From assembly GCA_903933715.1 (NCBI GenBank), contig CAIZLD010000010.1, positions 45,823 through 109,822 on the forward strand: a stretch of DNA of 64,000 nucleotides, in the 5' to 3' direction. Below the pieces are notes generated by a model. It worked only from the letters and a program-made list of their open reading frames with translations, ran no database searches and was not told where the DNA came from. Positions 52,460 through 60,947 of this stretch are shown here, piece after piece. Source of the stretch: an uncultured Spartobacteria bacterium. GTDB taxonomy: Bacteria > Verrucomicrobiota > Verrucomicrobiia > Chthoniobacterales > Chthoniobacteraceae. Every line of letters starts with the position of its first letter. Position 1 is the stretch's first letter. A program made the translations under genes and the position numbers.

Positions 52460-53565
52460 GTGCCGACCGCAAACAGTGCAAGTGCCGCCGCGGTTTTGTG
52501 CGAACCGACGTGCCGATCGGGGAACGGGTTGCGAGTTTCGCGATTGTCGCCCTTCTGGTTGGCATTGGGGTGGCCATCTGGATCAAGGGTCAGCAGTTTG
52601 ACCCCGGGGTTTATGCGCTCCGGGCCGGGGCTTTGAAAACAGACGATGCGGCCGCTGCGGCAACCCAAAAACCGGAGCTGCATGAAGCCACTACGGACGA
52701 AGAAGGGAGCGATCACGGCGAAGAGGCCGCCCCTTCCAAATCGTCCAAACCGGCCACGGGCGAACCGATGGAGATCGCCGGGTTCAAGCCGATGGGGGCT
52801 ACCGAATTCTATTCCGCCGATAACCTTTTTGAGAAGATCGATGGCCGGGCCGGGGCATATCTCGGGTTCAATTTCCAGGCGTTGCGTTGCCGCTCGTTCG
52901 AGGTTTCGCAAGCCCCGGGGAGTTTTGTGGATGTGTACGAATTCCGCATGGATAACCCGGTGAACGCATTTGGCATTTTTGCCCTGGAGCGAGATCCCAA
53001 AGGCAAAGCGGTTTCGTTCGCCCCCGAGGGGTATTCCGGAGAACTCGGCTATTACTTCCGCCAAGGGGCATACTACATCCAGATCATTGCTTCCGATTCG
53101 CAACCCAAAACGATGGAAGCCGCCAGGATGCTGGCCGAAAACCGGGCCAAATCCATTCCCGAAGACAACACCGGGCTGGAAGCGCGGCGTCGGCTCCCGG
53201 TCGCTCATTTGATCCCGGAGAGCGTTGGGTTTGTGCTGGAGAACGCGCAGGGGCAGGGATTTTTGAAAAACGTCTTCCAGGCCCAATACGATTTTGAGGG
53301 CCAGAAATTGCCGTTTTTCCTGATGGTCACGACCCCCGAAGCTGCCGCTGCCGCCTGGAAGAAATACAACGCGTTTTGCGCCCGGTTCGGCAAAGCCGAG
53401 ATGCTGCCGCCCCTCAATGGCGCACAGCTCTTCCGGGCACAGAGCTTTGGGAAATGGCGCGTGATTTATCAAAGGGAAGGGGAGATCGGAGGCGTTTTTG
53501 ATGCCCAGGACGGCGAGAAAGCGCGGCATTTTGTGGAAAGCTATTTGAAAGGGGAAATCCAATGA
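52456..53565 (+). CDS. DUF6599-like membrane-anchored protein
   Basis: A 369-residue protein with one N-terminal membrane helix (RVASFAIVALLVGIGVAIWI, about residues 24-43), an acidic and Ser/Lys-rich linker (TDEEGSDHGEEAAPSKSSKP) and a globular periplasmic part. The pattern ATEFYSADNLFEKIDGRAGA near residue 115, then FGIFALERDPKGKAV and FRQGAYYIQIIAS, fits DUF6599 proteins known beside DUF362 genes. It starts at GTG 52456, overlapping the previous stop. The start choice is supported by the 4-base coupling. Molecular role unknown. Confidence 0.75.
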   Translation: MSADRKQCKCRRGFVRTDVPIGERVASFAIVALLVGIGVAIWIKGQQFDPGVYALRAGALKTDDAAAAATQKPELHEATTDEEGSDHGEEAAPSKSSKPATGEPMEIAGFKPMGATEFYSADNLFEKIDGRAGAYLGFNFQALRCRSFEVSQAPGSFVDVYEFRMDNPVNAFGIFALERDPKGKAVSFAPEGYSGELGYYFRQGAYYIQIIASDSQPKTMEAARMLAENRAKSIPEDNTGLEARRRLPVAHLIPESVGFVLENAQGQGFLKNVFQAQYDFEGQKLPFFLMVTTPEAAAAAWKKYNAFCARFGKAEMLPPLNGAQLFRAQSFGKWRVIYQREGEIGGVFDAQDGEKARHFVESYLKGEIQ

Positions 53566-54560
53566 GCGAGCCCGACTCCGAAGCCGCGATCACCCGGCGC
53601 GAGTTTTTGATCCGGGCCGGTGGAGCCGGAGCGCTCATCGCCGGGTCGGTCCTTGCCGGACGCGCCCTCTGGACCCCGGAACATTACCTCCCCGGCTTCC
53701 AGCAAGAGCGCGGGCTGCATCTCCCCAGCTACAAAATCGACGATCCCAAAACGCTCCCCACCCTGGCCATCGCGCATGGACAGACGCACGAAAAGACCAT
53801 CAACGCGGCGATTGGCGCGCTCGGTGGCATGGAGCGTTTCATCGAAAAAGGGGATATCGTGGTGATCAAACCGAATGTTGCGTTTGACCGCTCGGCGGCG
53901 CTGGGAGCCACCACGCATCCCGACGCGCTGCGGGCCGTTGCCCGGCTGGTCCTCGCCGCCGGAGCCGCAAAAATTCTCGTCGCTGACAACCCGATCAACA
54001 GCCCCGCCGGGTGTTTCCTCAAAAGCGGTCTCCGCGCCGTGGCCGACGAGTTGAATCTCTCGCTGCTTTATCCGGATTCCAATTCGTTTGCACAAATCCA
54101 GATGGAAGGGGAGATCCTCAAAAACTGGGCTTTCTTCAACGAGCCATTCAAGCACGCCACGAAGGTCATCGGCCTGGCTCCGTGCAAAGATCACAACCTC
54201 TGTCACGCTTCCATGACGATGAAGAATTGGTATGGGCTCCTTGGAGGCCGCCGCAACCAGTTCCATCAGCATATCCATAGCGTTGTCTCGGATTTCCCGT
54301 TGATGATCCAGCCGACGCTGGTGATTTTGGACGGCATGAGCGTTCTGATGAAAAACGGCCCCACCGGCGGGCGGCTCTCCGATGTCAAGCCGATGGGAAC
54401 CGTCGTCGCGGGCACCGATATGGTCGCCGTCGATAGTTACGGGTTTACCAATCTGCTGGAACGCAACCTGGACGATTTGACCTACATCCACAAAGCGCAC
54501 GAGCGCGGCCTCGGGAACAAAAACTGGAAAGAAACGCTCTACCGCGAAGTCCAGGTCTGA
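53562..54560 (+). CDS. Tat-exported DUF362 protein
   Basis: A 332-residue DUF362 protein. ITRREFLIRAGGAGALIAGS is a Tat signal. Family signatures are KGDIVVIKPNVAFDRSAAL, TTHPDALRAVARLVLAAGAA and IGLAPCKDHNLCHASMTMKN, where cysteines resemble a cluster or metal site. DUF362 proteins are probably iron-sulfur-associated redox or maturation factors. It overlaps the DUF6599 gene by ATGA, and is followed after 170 bases (a repeat) by the NapH/NapG-like membrane ferredoxin. Confidence 0.88.
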   Translation: MSEPDSEAAITRREFLIRAGGAGALIAGSVLAGRALWTPEHYLPGFQQERGLHLPSYKIDDPKTLPTLAIAHGQTHEKTINAAIGALGGMERFIEKGDIVVIKPNVAFDRSAALGATTHPDALRAVARLVLAAGAAKILVADNPINSPAGCFLKSGLRAVADELNLSLLYPDSNSFAQIQMEGEILKNWAFFNEPFKHATKVIGLAPCKDHNLCHASMTMKNWYGLLGGRRNQFHQHIHSVVSDFPLMIQPTLVILDGMSVLMKNGPTGGRLSDVKPMGTVVAGTDMVAVDSYGFTNLLERNLDDLTYIHKAHERGLGNKNWKETLYREVQV

Positions 54561-54577
54561 GTTAGTTGCGCACCCTC

Positions 54578-54712
54578 GTGTTCATGAATCCAGAGTTTTT
54601 AATCCGCAGATTACGCAGAGGGACGCAGATTATGAAATGCTCCATCCCGAAAACTAAAAATCTGCGTTAATCAGCGAAATCTGCGGATCATCCTCTTTAT
54701 ATTCGTGAACAC
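54578..54712. repeat. Dispersed intergenic inverted repeat, family 1 long copy
   Basis: Outer arms GTGTTCATGAAT (54578-54589) and ATTCGTGAACAC (54701-54712) pair at 11 of 12 positions. Inner arms ATCCGCAGATT (54602-54612) and AATCTGCGGAT (54678-54688) pair perfectly and are shared with the copies at 4351 and 36400. It separates the DUF362 gene from the membrane ferredoxin gene and has the look of a short palindromic mobile or REP-like element. Confidence 0.8.
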
Positions 54713-54730
54713 CCTTTCCAAATTTTGCCG

Positions 54731-56269
54731 ATGAAAATCCGCACCGCCCGCCGCATTTCGCAGCTCTTTTTTTTCAGCCTCTTCCTTTTTTTGGTCGCCG
54801 TGGCGGATCTGCGCTACCTCAAAGGCTACCCGGCCTCTCTCTTTCTGGAACTCGATCCGCTCGTGGCCGTTGCCACCGCGCTGGCCAGCCACACCCTTTA
54901 CAAAGGGATGATCTGGAGCCTCGTCCTCTTGATCCCGAGCATCCTGCTGGGGCGCATTTTTTGCAATTGGATTTGCCCCTACGGAATCTTGCACCATTTC
55001 ATCGGCTGGGCCTTTGGGAAAGGGCGCAAGCCGGACGCCGTGCGCATCGAGGCCAACCGGTATCGCTCTCTTTACCAAACGAAATATGTTTTTCTCGCCG
55101 CGCTGCTCGTGGCGGCGGCATTCGGGAGCGTGCAGGTCGGGTTGCTTGATCCGATTTGCCTGCTGTATCGCTCCATCACCACGGCGATTTTGCCGACGCT
55201 TAACCTGCTTCTCCCGAACAGCGTCTACATCCGGCAAGCGTTTCACGTCGGGGGCTGGATCATCGGATTACTCCTATTTTTGCTCGTGGCGATGAACGTC
55301 GTCATCCCGAGGTTCTTCTGCCGGGTAATCTGTCCGCTGGGGGCGTTCCTTGGGAGCATGGCGACCTTCTCGCTTTGGCGGATCGACCGCGATCCCAAAA
55401 AATGCGTCCAGTGCGATGCCTGCCTGAAAAACTGCGAAGGGGCTTGCGATCCCCATACCCATTTGCGCAAAAGCGAATGCTTTGTTTGCTTTAATTGCCT
55501 TGAAGATTGCCCTTGCGACGCGCTCTCCTTCCGCTTCATGCCGTCGCTGGCGCGTGAAATGAGCACCCCTTCCGTACCGGCCCGCCGCGCCGTGCTGGGG
55601 GGGCTGCTGGGGTTCAGCTTTTTTGGCTTCGCACGCACCTCGGGTGCTTCGGACCGCAACTACAACAAAAACGTGATCCGCCCGCCCGGCGCGGTGGAAG
55701 AAAAGGAGTTCCTCGCCCGCTGCATTAAATGCGACCAGTGCATCCGCGTCTGCCCCACCAATGTGCTGCAACCGGCCCTCCTTACCGCCGGAATCGAGGG
55801 AATCTGGACGCCGATCCTCAATAACAAACTCGGTTATTGCGAACTCAACTGCACCCTCTGCGGCCAGGTCTGCCCTACCGGAGCGATCCAGCGCATCTCC
55901 ATTGAAGAGAAAACCGGTGTCGGGCAATACGCGGCACAAGGCCCGGTCCGCACCGGCACCGCTTTTTACGACCACGGGCGTTGTCTGCCCTGGAGCATGG
56001 ATACCCCGTGCCTCGTTTGCCAGGAAGTTTGCCCGGTATCGCCCAAGGCCATTTACTCCAAGGAAGTGACCGTCACGAAGCGCGATGGCAGCAAAATCAC
56101 GCTCGGCCAGCCTTACGTCGATCCCTCCAAGTGCATCGGGTGCGGCATCTGCGAACACGAATGCCCGGTGACCGATGAACCGGCCATCCGCGTCACCGCC
56201 ATTGGCGAAACCCGTTCCCGCGAACGCCGATTGCTGATGGACGGCGGACGTTCGCCGCGCAATAGTTGA
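54731..56269 (+). CDS. NapH/NapG-like polyferredoxin membrane protein
   Basis: A 512-residue fusion. The N-terminal half is a four-to-five-helix NapH/YccM-like quinol oxidase module with FCNWICPYGILHHFIGWAFG and FFCRVICPLGAFLGSMATFS, each giving a Cys-Pro motif on the cytoplasmic side. CVQCDACLKNCEGAC and CFVCFNCLEDCPCDA are 4Fe-4S sites. The second half has a Tat-like helix region (ARRAVLGGLLGFSFFG) and NapG-like clusters: CIKCDQCIRVCPTNVLQ, CELNCTLCGQVCPTG, CLVCQEVCPVSP, CIGCGICEHECPV. It should move electrons from quinol to periplasmic partners. Start ATG 54731. Confidence 0.85.
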   Translation: MKIRTARRISQLFFFSLFLFLVAVADLRYLKGYPASLFLELDPLVAVATALASHTLYKGMIWSLVLLIPSILLGRIFCNWICPYGILHHFIGWAFGKGRKPDAVRIEANRYRSLYQTKYVFLAALLVAAAFGSVQVGLLDPICLLYRSITTAILPTLNLLLPNSVYIRQAFHVGGWIIGLLLFLLVAMNVVIPRFFCRVICPLGAFLGSMATFSLWRIDRDPKKCVQCDACLKNCEGACDPHTHLRKSECFVCFNCLEDCPCDALSFRFMPSLAREMSTPSVPARRAVLGGLLGFSFFGFARTSGASDRNYNKNVIRPPGAVEEKEFLARCIKCDQCIRVCPTNVLQPALLTAGIEGIWTPILNNKLGYCELNCTLCGQVCPTGAIQRISIEEKTGVGQYAAQGPVRTGTAFYDHGRCLPWSMDTPCLVCQEVCPVSPKAIYSKEVTVTKRDGSKITLGQPYVDPSKCIGCGICEHECPVTDEPAIRVTAIGETRSRERRLLMDGGRSPRNS

Positions 56270-56272
56270 TGT

Positions 56273-56491
56273 ATGGCAACCAAGCCACAACCGATCACCC
56301 GAACCCGCACCTGTCGCGCCTGCGGTCAATCTTTTGAATACCCGCTCGCGGGAAGCGCAGCCACGCGCCATCACTGCGAGCAATGCGTGGAAATTCCCGC
56401 CGCATACCGGCGAGTGGTGGAACGGTTGCTGATCCGCGTCGAGGCGCTCGAAGCAAAACTCAAGCGTATCGAAACTGAAAAACAATCGTGA
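56273..56491 (+). CDS. Small zinc-ribbon/coiled-coil protein
   Basis: A 72-residue protein. CRACGQSFEYPLAGSAATRH followed by HCEQC gives a C-x2-C...C-x2-C zinc ribbon (residues 14-37). The C-terminus YRRVVERLLIRVEALEAKLK is a short coiled coil. It starts 3 bases after the polyferredoxin gene and its stop overlaps the next start (GTGA). Function unknown; possibly a co-factor of the methyltransferase that follows. Confidence 0.75.
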   Translation: MATKPQPITRTRTCRACGQSFEYPLAGSAATRHHCEQCVEIPAAYRRVVERLLIRVEALEAKLKRIETEKQS

Positions 56492-58032
56492 AAAATCCCG
56501 CCAAGGAACTTTATAACCAACTCCGTCGCCTCCCGTGGAAACAGCTCTGGGAGACGGAGGTGCCCCGGTTTGACCGGGCCGATCCCCGGGAGCGAATGAG
56601 CAACGTCGCAGTTGTGCGGGCGGTGGGAGTTGTCTTCGCGGAATCCGGTCCGGCCGAAGAACGCGAGCAGGTCAAGCAGTGGCTCACTTCGCTGTTGCGC
56701 GATCCCAACGAAAAAGTCCGGCGTTACGCCATGACCGCGCTTCCCAAAATTGGCGCGGGGGAGGGGGAGGAAACGCAACTTCTTGATTTGCTGCGGACGA
56801 CCCCCTCTGAACGTGAAAAGAAATTCCTGGGCCGCACGCTCGACAAGATCGGCGGAACCGCCACGCTCCATGTTCTGGAAACCGCGCCGGACCTGCTGCC
56901 GCAAACCGGCCAGAAAGTGAAAGCCAGCGTTGCGCGGGCTCAAAGCCCCAGTGTGATTGCGATGGATCGCCCGCTCGCGGAATTTGCCGGAGTGCGGATC
57001 CACCTGCGCGGTCGCAAAGGGCTGGAATCGATCGTTCGCGACGAGGCGGAGGAAGCGATTGCCAAAGACGGGAAATTCCGAATCGCAGAAGTGGCTCCGG
57101 GCCGGGTTGCGCTGGTTCCGGTGGCCCCCTTTTGCCTGGGGGATTTATATGCGCTCCGTTGTTTTGGTTCCATCGGTTTTGTGCTCGGCTCGGCAAATCA
57201 ACCGGACGCTTTAGCCTCCATCATCGCCGCACCGCTTTCGCTGCGAATCTTAAAGACGTTCACCGAAGGAGCGATTCGCTACCGGCTTAATTTCACCTCC
57301 AAAGGGCATCAACGCGGGGCCGTTCGCACCCTGGCGGCACAGGTTTACGCTGCATGCCCCGAGATTCTCAACGACGCGCGAAATGCTCCGTGGTCGATCA
57401 ACCTGTACGATACGGGCCGGGGAACCGTGGTCGAGCTGTCGCCCCGGCTCGTGCCCGATCCCCGTTTTTATTACCGGCAGGACGATGTTCCGGCGGCATC
57501 GCATCCGCCGCTGGCAGCCTGCATGGCGCGGCTCGCGGGGAAAGCTGGCGACGAGATCGTGTGGGACCCGTTTTGCGGTTCGGGGCTCGAATTGCTGGAA
57601 CGGGCTCTGCGGGGTGGCGTCAAGGCGCTCTACGGGACCGACCTGAGCGGCGAGGCGATCGCGATCAGCCGGAGCAATCTCGCAGCCGCCAATGTGGGGC
57701 CGATCCATTCCAAGTTCACCATTAGCGACTTCCGCGATTTTGCTGCGATTGAGGGGTTGGGGCCAAATACCGTCACGCTGATTCTCACCAATCCACCGAT
57801 GGGCCGACGCGTTCCAATCGCTGATTTGAACGGGTTAATCTCCGATTTGGTTTCGGTCGCCGCCACGGTGCTTGTTCCCGGGGGTCGACTCGTTTTTGCC
57901 AACCCGCTGCCTCACAGCTTCGTGCATCCGGGCTTGAGATTGATTTCCCGGCAGGAAATCGATTTCGGCGCCTTTTTCACCCGGCTGGAGATGTATCAAA
58001 AAACGGGAGCACCGCGTCTTTCCAATCTTTAG
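56488..58032 (+). CDS. HEAT-repeat/RNA methyltransferase fusion (RlmL/Trm14-like)
   Basis: A 514-residue fusion. Residues about 1-150 form HEAT-like helices (LLRDPNEKVRRYAMTALPKI). The middle resembles the THUMP-linked part of RlmL/Trm14 proteins (RKGLESIVRDEAEEAI near 178). The C-terminal SAM methyltransferase has motif I VWDPFCGSGLELLERALRGG near 360 and the catalytic NPPMG near 435 (N-x-P-P family of base N-methylators). RNA base methylation is likely, but the HEAT fusion is unusual and the target is unknown. GTG start overlaps the zinc-ribbon gene. Confidence 0.8.
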   Translation: MKNPAKELYNQLRRLPWKQLWETEVPRFDRADPRERMSNVAVVRAVGVVFAESGPAEEREQVKQWLTSLLRDPNEKVRRYAMTALPKIGAGEGEETQLLDLLRTTPSEREKKFLGRTLDKIGGTATLHVLETAPDLLPQTGQKVKASVARAQSPSVIAMDRPLAEFAGVRIHLRGRKGLESIVRDEAEEAIAKDGKFRIAEVAPGRVALVPVAPFCLGDLYALRCFGSIGFVLGSANQPDALASIIAAPLSLRILKTFTEGAIRYRLNFTSKGHQRGAVRTLAAQVYAACPEILNDARNAPWSINLYDTGRGTVVELSPRLVPDPRFYYRQDDVPAASHPPLAACMARLAGKAGDEIVWDPFCGSGLELLERALRGGVKALYGTDLSGEAIAISRSNLAAANVGPIHSKFTISDFRDFAAIEGLGPNTVTLILTNPPMGRRVPIADLNGLISDLVSVAATVLVPGGRLVFANPLPHSFVHPGLRLISRQEIDFGAFFTRLEMYQKTGAPRLSNL

Positions 58033-58120
58033 TCTAAATTTCACGCAAAGACGCAAAGACGCAAAGACGCCAAGGAGGAGAAACCCCTTGTGGTTCTTCT
58101 TTGCGGCTTTGCGTGAGACT
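58031..58120. repeat. Inverted repeat with tandem ACGCAAAG units, family 2
   Basis: TCACGCAAAG at 58041-58050 is inverted by CTTTGCGTGA at 58107-58116. ACGCAAAG is repeated three times in tandem from 58043. AGTCT at 58031 and AGACT at 58116-58120 extend the arms. It lies between convergent genes. A related GCAAAGCC run occurs at 63831-63850. Confidence 0.75.
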
Positions 58121-58129
58121 AAAAAAGCT

Positions 58130-58738
58130 CTACTTCTTGAGGAAGTGGATTTCGCGCATCGCCTGGCGTCCGTAGATGCTTTGCTGGAAACGGCTGGCAA
58201 CGTCCTGATACGTGCGGCGGGCCTCCTCTTTCTTGCCTTGGGCCGCATAGATGCGCGCCTGCGCCATCATGGCAATCGGCGTGGTGTAGGCTTCGGGATA
58301 TTTGGAAATCGCCGAGGCATTGGCCTGGAGCGCGTCGTCAAGTTTGCCCTGGGTTTCGTAAGTCGCCCCGAGGCTCGTCCAGCCGCCAGCGGCCAGCGGA
58401 TGGCCCGGGTATTTTTCGGCGAAATTGCGCAGTACGGCGGCGGATTCATCAAATTTCTTTTCCTCACGCAGCAGAGCGCCCAAACGGAGCGCCGCATCGC
58501 CCGCCACCGGGGTGCCCGGGTATTGCTGGATGACGGCCCGGAAATCGTCGGCGGTCTTGGCCTGTTCGTATAGACTTTGCGAGCCTTGGGCGCGCCGGTA
58601 ATCGATCAACTGGATCGCGGCAAATATGATCAGGCCGGTGAGGATGATCCCAGCGTAGGTCAAGATCTTGGTTTTATAGATATACCAGATCTCGATCGGG
58701 TTGAGATGAACGGGTTCGGCAGCTGGGTCGGTCGGCAT
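58130..58738 (-). CDS. Membrane-anchored TPR protein (YfgM-like)
   Basis: A 202-residue protein with one N-terminal membrane helix (ILTYAGIILTGLIIFAAIQL, about residues 24-43) and TPR-type helices (GDAALRLGALLREEKKFDES, AAGGWTSLGATYETQGKLDD, ALQANASAISKYPEAYTTPI). The layout is like YfgM/TPR_21 proteins that act near the Sec translocon or envelope chaperones. I use ATG 58738 (MPTDPAAEP); an upstream TTG is unlikely. It begins 59 bases after the stop of the hexapeptide-transferase gene. Confidence 0.8.
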   Translation of the reverse strand: MPTDPAAEPVHLNPIEIWYIYKTKILTYAGIILTGLIIFAAIQLIDYRRAQGSQSLYEQAKTADDFRAVIQQYPGTPVAGDAALRLGALLREEKKFDESAAVLRNFAEKYPGHPLAAGGWTSLGATYETQGKLDDALQANASAISKYPEAYTTPIAMMAQARIYAAQGKKEEARRTYQDVASRFQQSIYGRQAMREIHFLKK

Positions 58739-58797
58739 AAGGGGTAACTTTTCAGAGGTGGCACGAAAACTCAAGCGGTTTGCGCGGGTGGTAGAGT

Positions 58798-59481
58798 CTA
58801 TTTTTGGCGCTCGACGATTTCAAAAGATTGCCGGTGCTTGACGATGCTCCCGGCCGGTGCGATCCCGCGCCATTGGCTCCCGGGATAAAGGATGGTTCCG
58901 CGTCCGATCAGCGAACCGGGACTCAGGACGGAGTTGCAACCGATTTCCGCATGATCGCCCACGATGGCCCCGAATTTCCGCCGTCCGGTGCGGATCGGCT
59001 GCCCGTCGGGCCCCATCACGCAGATTTCGCCGCGATCGAGTTTGACGTTGGAGAGGATGACCCCCGCGCCCAAGTGGGCTTTGTGGCCGAGGATCGAATC
59101 GCCCACATAGTTGAAATGGGGGATTTGCGCCTCGTCGAAAAGGATTGAGTTCTTGAACTCGCACGAGTTGCCGAGCACGCAGCCGTTGCCGACGATGACG
59201 TTTTCACGGATGTAAGCTCCGTTGCGGATTTCGCAGTTTTCGCCAATCCAGGCCGGGCCTTTGATCATCGCCCCCTGTTCAATGATCGTCCCCTGACCAA
59301 TGTAGACGGCAGAACTGATGAACGGCTTGCCGATGACCCGGCCATGAATGCCCGGCTTGAGCCGAAATTGGAGATAGGTGGAGATTTGCGCCAGCGCATC
59401 CCAGACATTGGCGGTGTTTTCAAAAAGAGCCCGGTGGTCGGTGCAATTAAGATCGAGATACTCGGCGGGAGAAAAGGGCAT
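58798..59481 (-). CDS. Left-handed beta-helix (hexapeptide) acyltransferase-like protein
   Basis: A 227-residue protein with a helical N-terminus (MPFSPAEYLDLNCTDHRALF) and a left-handed beta helix made of hexapeptide repeats (IGQGTIIEQGAMIKGPAWIG; RENVIVGNGCVLGNSCEFKN; LGAGVILSNVKLDRGEICVM). It resembles the C-terminal acetyltransferase half of GlmU but lacks a pyrophosphorylase domain. Nucleotide-sugar-linked acylation is likely; substrate unknown. It starts 5 bases after the cysS stop. Confidence 0.85.
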   Translation of the reverse strand: MPFSPAEYLDLNCTDHRALFENTANVWDALAQISTYLQFRLKPGIHGRVIGKPFISSAVYIGQGTIIEQGAMIKGPAWIGENCEIRNGAYIRENVIVGNGCVLGNSCEFKNSILFDEAQIPHFNYVGDSILGHKAHLGAGVILSNVKLDRGEICVMGPDGQPIRTGRRKFGAIVGDHAEIGCNSVLSPGSLIGRGTILYPGSQWRGIAPAGSIVKHRQSFEIVERQK

Positions 59482-59486
59482 GGCGG

Positions 59487-60887
59487 TTATTTCCGGGTAA
59501 GTTTCTGGCCTTCTTTGGAATCTTTCACGACCCAGCCCGCGGCGTCGATTTGGGCGCGGATTTCGTCGCTTGCGGCCCAGTTCTTGGCGGCACGGGCGGC
59601 GGCGCGAGCTTCTACCAATTCGAGCACGGTTTGCGGGATGGCGGTTTCTTCGCGCTGGAATTGCAGGACAGCGTTGACGCGGTTCCACCAATTAAGGAGC
59701 GCGCGGGCGTCGGCGGGGGTGAGCGCGTTCTGGTCCAGCGCCCGGTTGCTTTCGCGGATGATGTCGAACAAGACGCCAAGCGCGGCGGAGATGTTCAGAT
59801 CGTCGTCGAGCGCTTCCTCAAAACGCATCTGGGCGGCGAGGGGATGCCCGGAAGCATTCGTTTCGCTGGCGGCTTGCGTCGTGAGCCGCTCCACCCATTC
59901 GTCGATGCGCGAAAGGGCGCTGCGGGCTCCGGCGAGGCTCTCGAAAGTGAAGTTAAGCGGCAGACGGTAGTTGACGCTTAAGAGGACATAGCGGATTTCG
60001 CGGCCCGTGTAGCCTTTGTCCAAAAGATTGCGCAGCGTGTAGAAATTGCCGGCCGATTTGGACATTTTTTGCCCCTCCACCATCAAATGAGCGCAATGCA
60101 TCCAGACCCGGACGAACCGGTGCCCGGTGCAGCATTCGGATTGCGCGATCTCGGCTTCGTGATGTGGAAAAATATTGTCCACGCCACCGCAATGGATGTC
60201 GATCTCCGGTCCAAGAAGCGCGGTGGACATGGCGCTGCATTCGATGTGCCAGCCGGGGCGTCCTTTGCCCCATGGGCTATCCCAGACGACATCGCCATCG
60301 GCGGCATCCCAGGCTTTCCAGAGGGCGAAATCGCCGATGCTTTCTTTCTCATACTCGTCGTTGCTGATGCGTCCGCTGGGGCGCAGTTCGTCGAGGTTAA
60401 GATGGGCGAGCTTGCCGTAATTGGGGAATTTGTTAAGCCGGAAGTAGACCGATTTGTCCTCGGCCTGGTAAGCGTAGCCGTGTTCAACCAGATGGGCGAT
60501 CATCTCGATCATCCGGGCGATGTAGACCGGGTCAGTGGCCGAAGGGAACGTCGTGGCCGGTTGGACGCGCAACGTTTTGAGATCCTCGAAAAAGGCATCT
60601 TTGAACTTCTGCGTGAATTCCGCCAACGGCAGCCCCGCCGCCTGACAGCCGCGAATCGTTTTGTCGTCCACGTCGGTCAGGTTCATCACCCGGTTGACTT
60701 CATAACCCCGCGCTTGCAAATGGCGCTGGAGAAGGTCTTCAAACAGGTAGGCGCGGAAGTTGCCAATGTGGGCGTAATTGTAAACCGTCGGGCCGCAGGT
60801 GTAGAGCTTGACCGATTTTCCGGCGGGGTCGAGCGGCCGGAATTCTTCGAGTTGGCGGGTATAAGTATTGAGAAAGCGAATCGCCAT
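59487..60887 (-). CDS. cysS: Cysteinyl-tRNA synthetase
   Basis: A 466-residue class I synthetase charging tRNA-Cys. KLYTCGPTVYNYAHIGNFRA has the first zinc cysteine and HIGH-type HIGN, ECSAMSTALLGPEIDIHCGG and FPHHEAEIAQSECCTGHRF give the remaining zinc ligands, and KMSKSAGNFYTLRNLLDKGY is the KMSKS loop. The C-terminal DALR-like helical domain is present to the end (WAASDEIRAQIDAAGWVVKD). Standard length. It heads a leftward pair with the hexapeptide transferase gene. Confidence 0.97.
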   Translation of the reverse strand: MAIRFLNTYTRQLEEFRPLDPAGKSVKLYTCGPTVYNYAHIGNFRAYLFEDLLQRHLQARGYEVNRVMNLTDVDDKTIRGCQAAGLPLAEFTQKFKDAFFEDLKTLRVQPATTFPSATDPVYIARMIEMIAHLVEHGYAYQAEDKSVYFRLNKFPNYGKLAHLNLDELRPSGRISNDEYEKESIGDFALWKAWDAADGDVVWDSPWGKGRPGWHIECSAMSTALLGPEIDIHCGGVDNIFPHHEAEIAQSECCTGHRFVRVWMHCAHLMVEGQKMSKSAGNFYTLRNLLDKGYTGREIRYVLLSVNYRLPLNFTFESLAGARSALSRIDEWVERLTTQAASETNASGHPLAAQMRFEEALDDDLNISAALGVLFDIIRESNRALDQNALTPADARALLNWWNRVNAVLQFQREETAIPQTVLELVEARAAARAAKNWAASDEIRAQIDAAGWVVKDSKEGQKLTRK

Positions 60888-60947
60888 GGCAGGACGGGCA
60901 GAGTAGCGGATTTTGCCGGGCAGGAAAGAAGGAATTCTTATTCCCGT

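Noticed and set aside
58043..58070. Possible CRISPR array from three tandem ACGCAAAG units
   Set aside because: Units are 8-10 bases with no spacers and no cas genes nearby; it is part of an inverted repeat.
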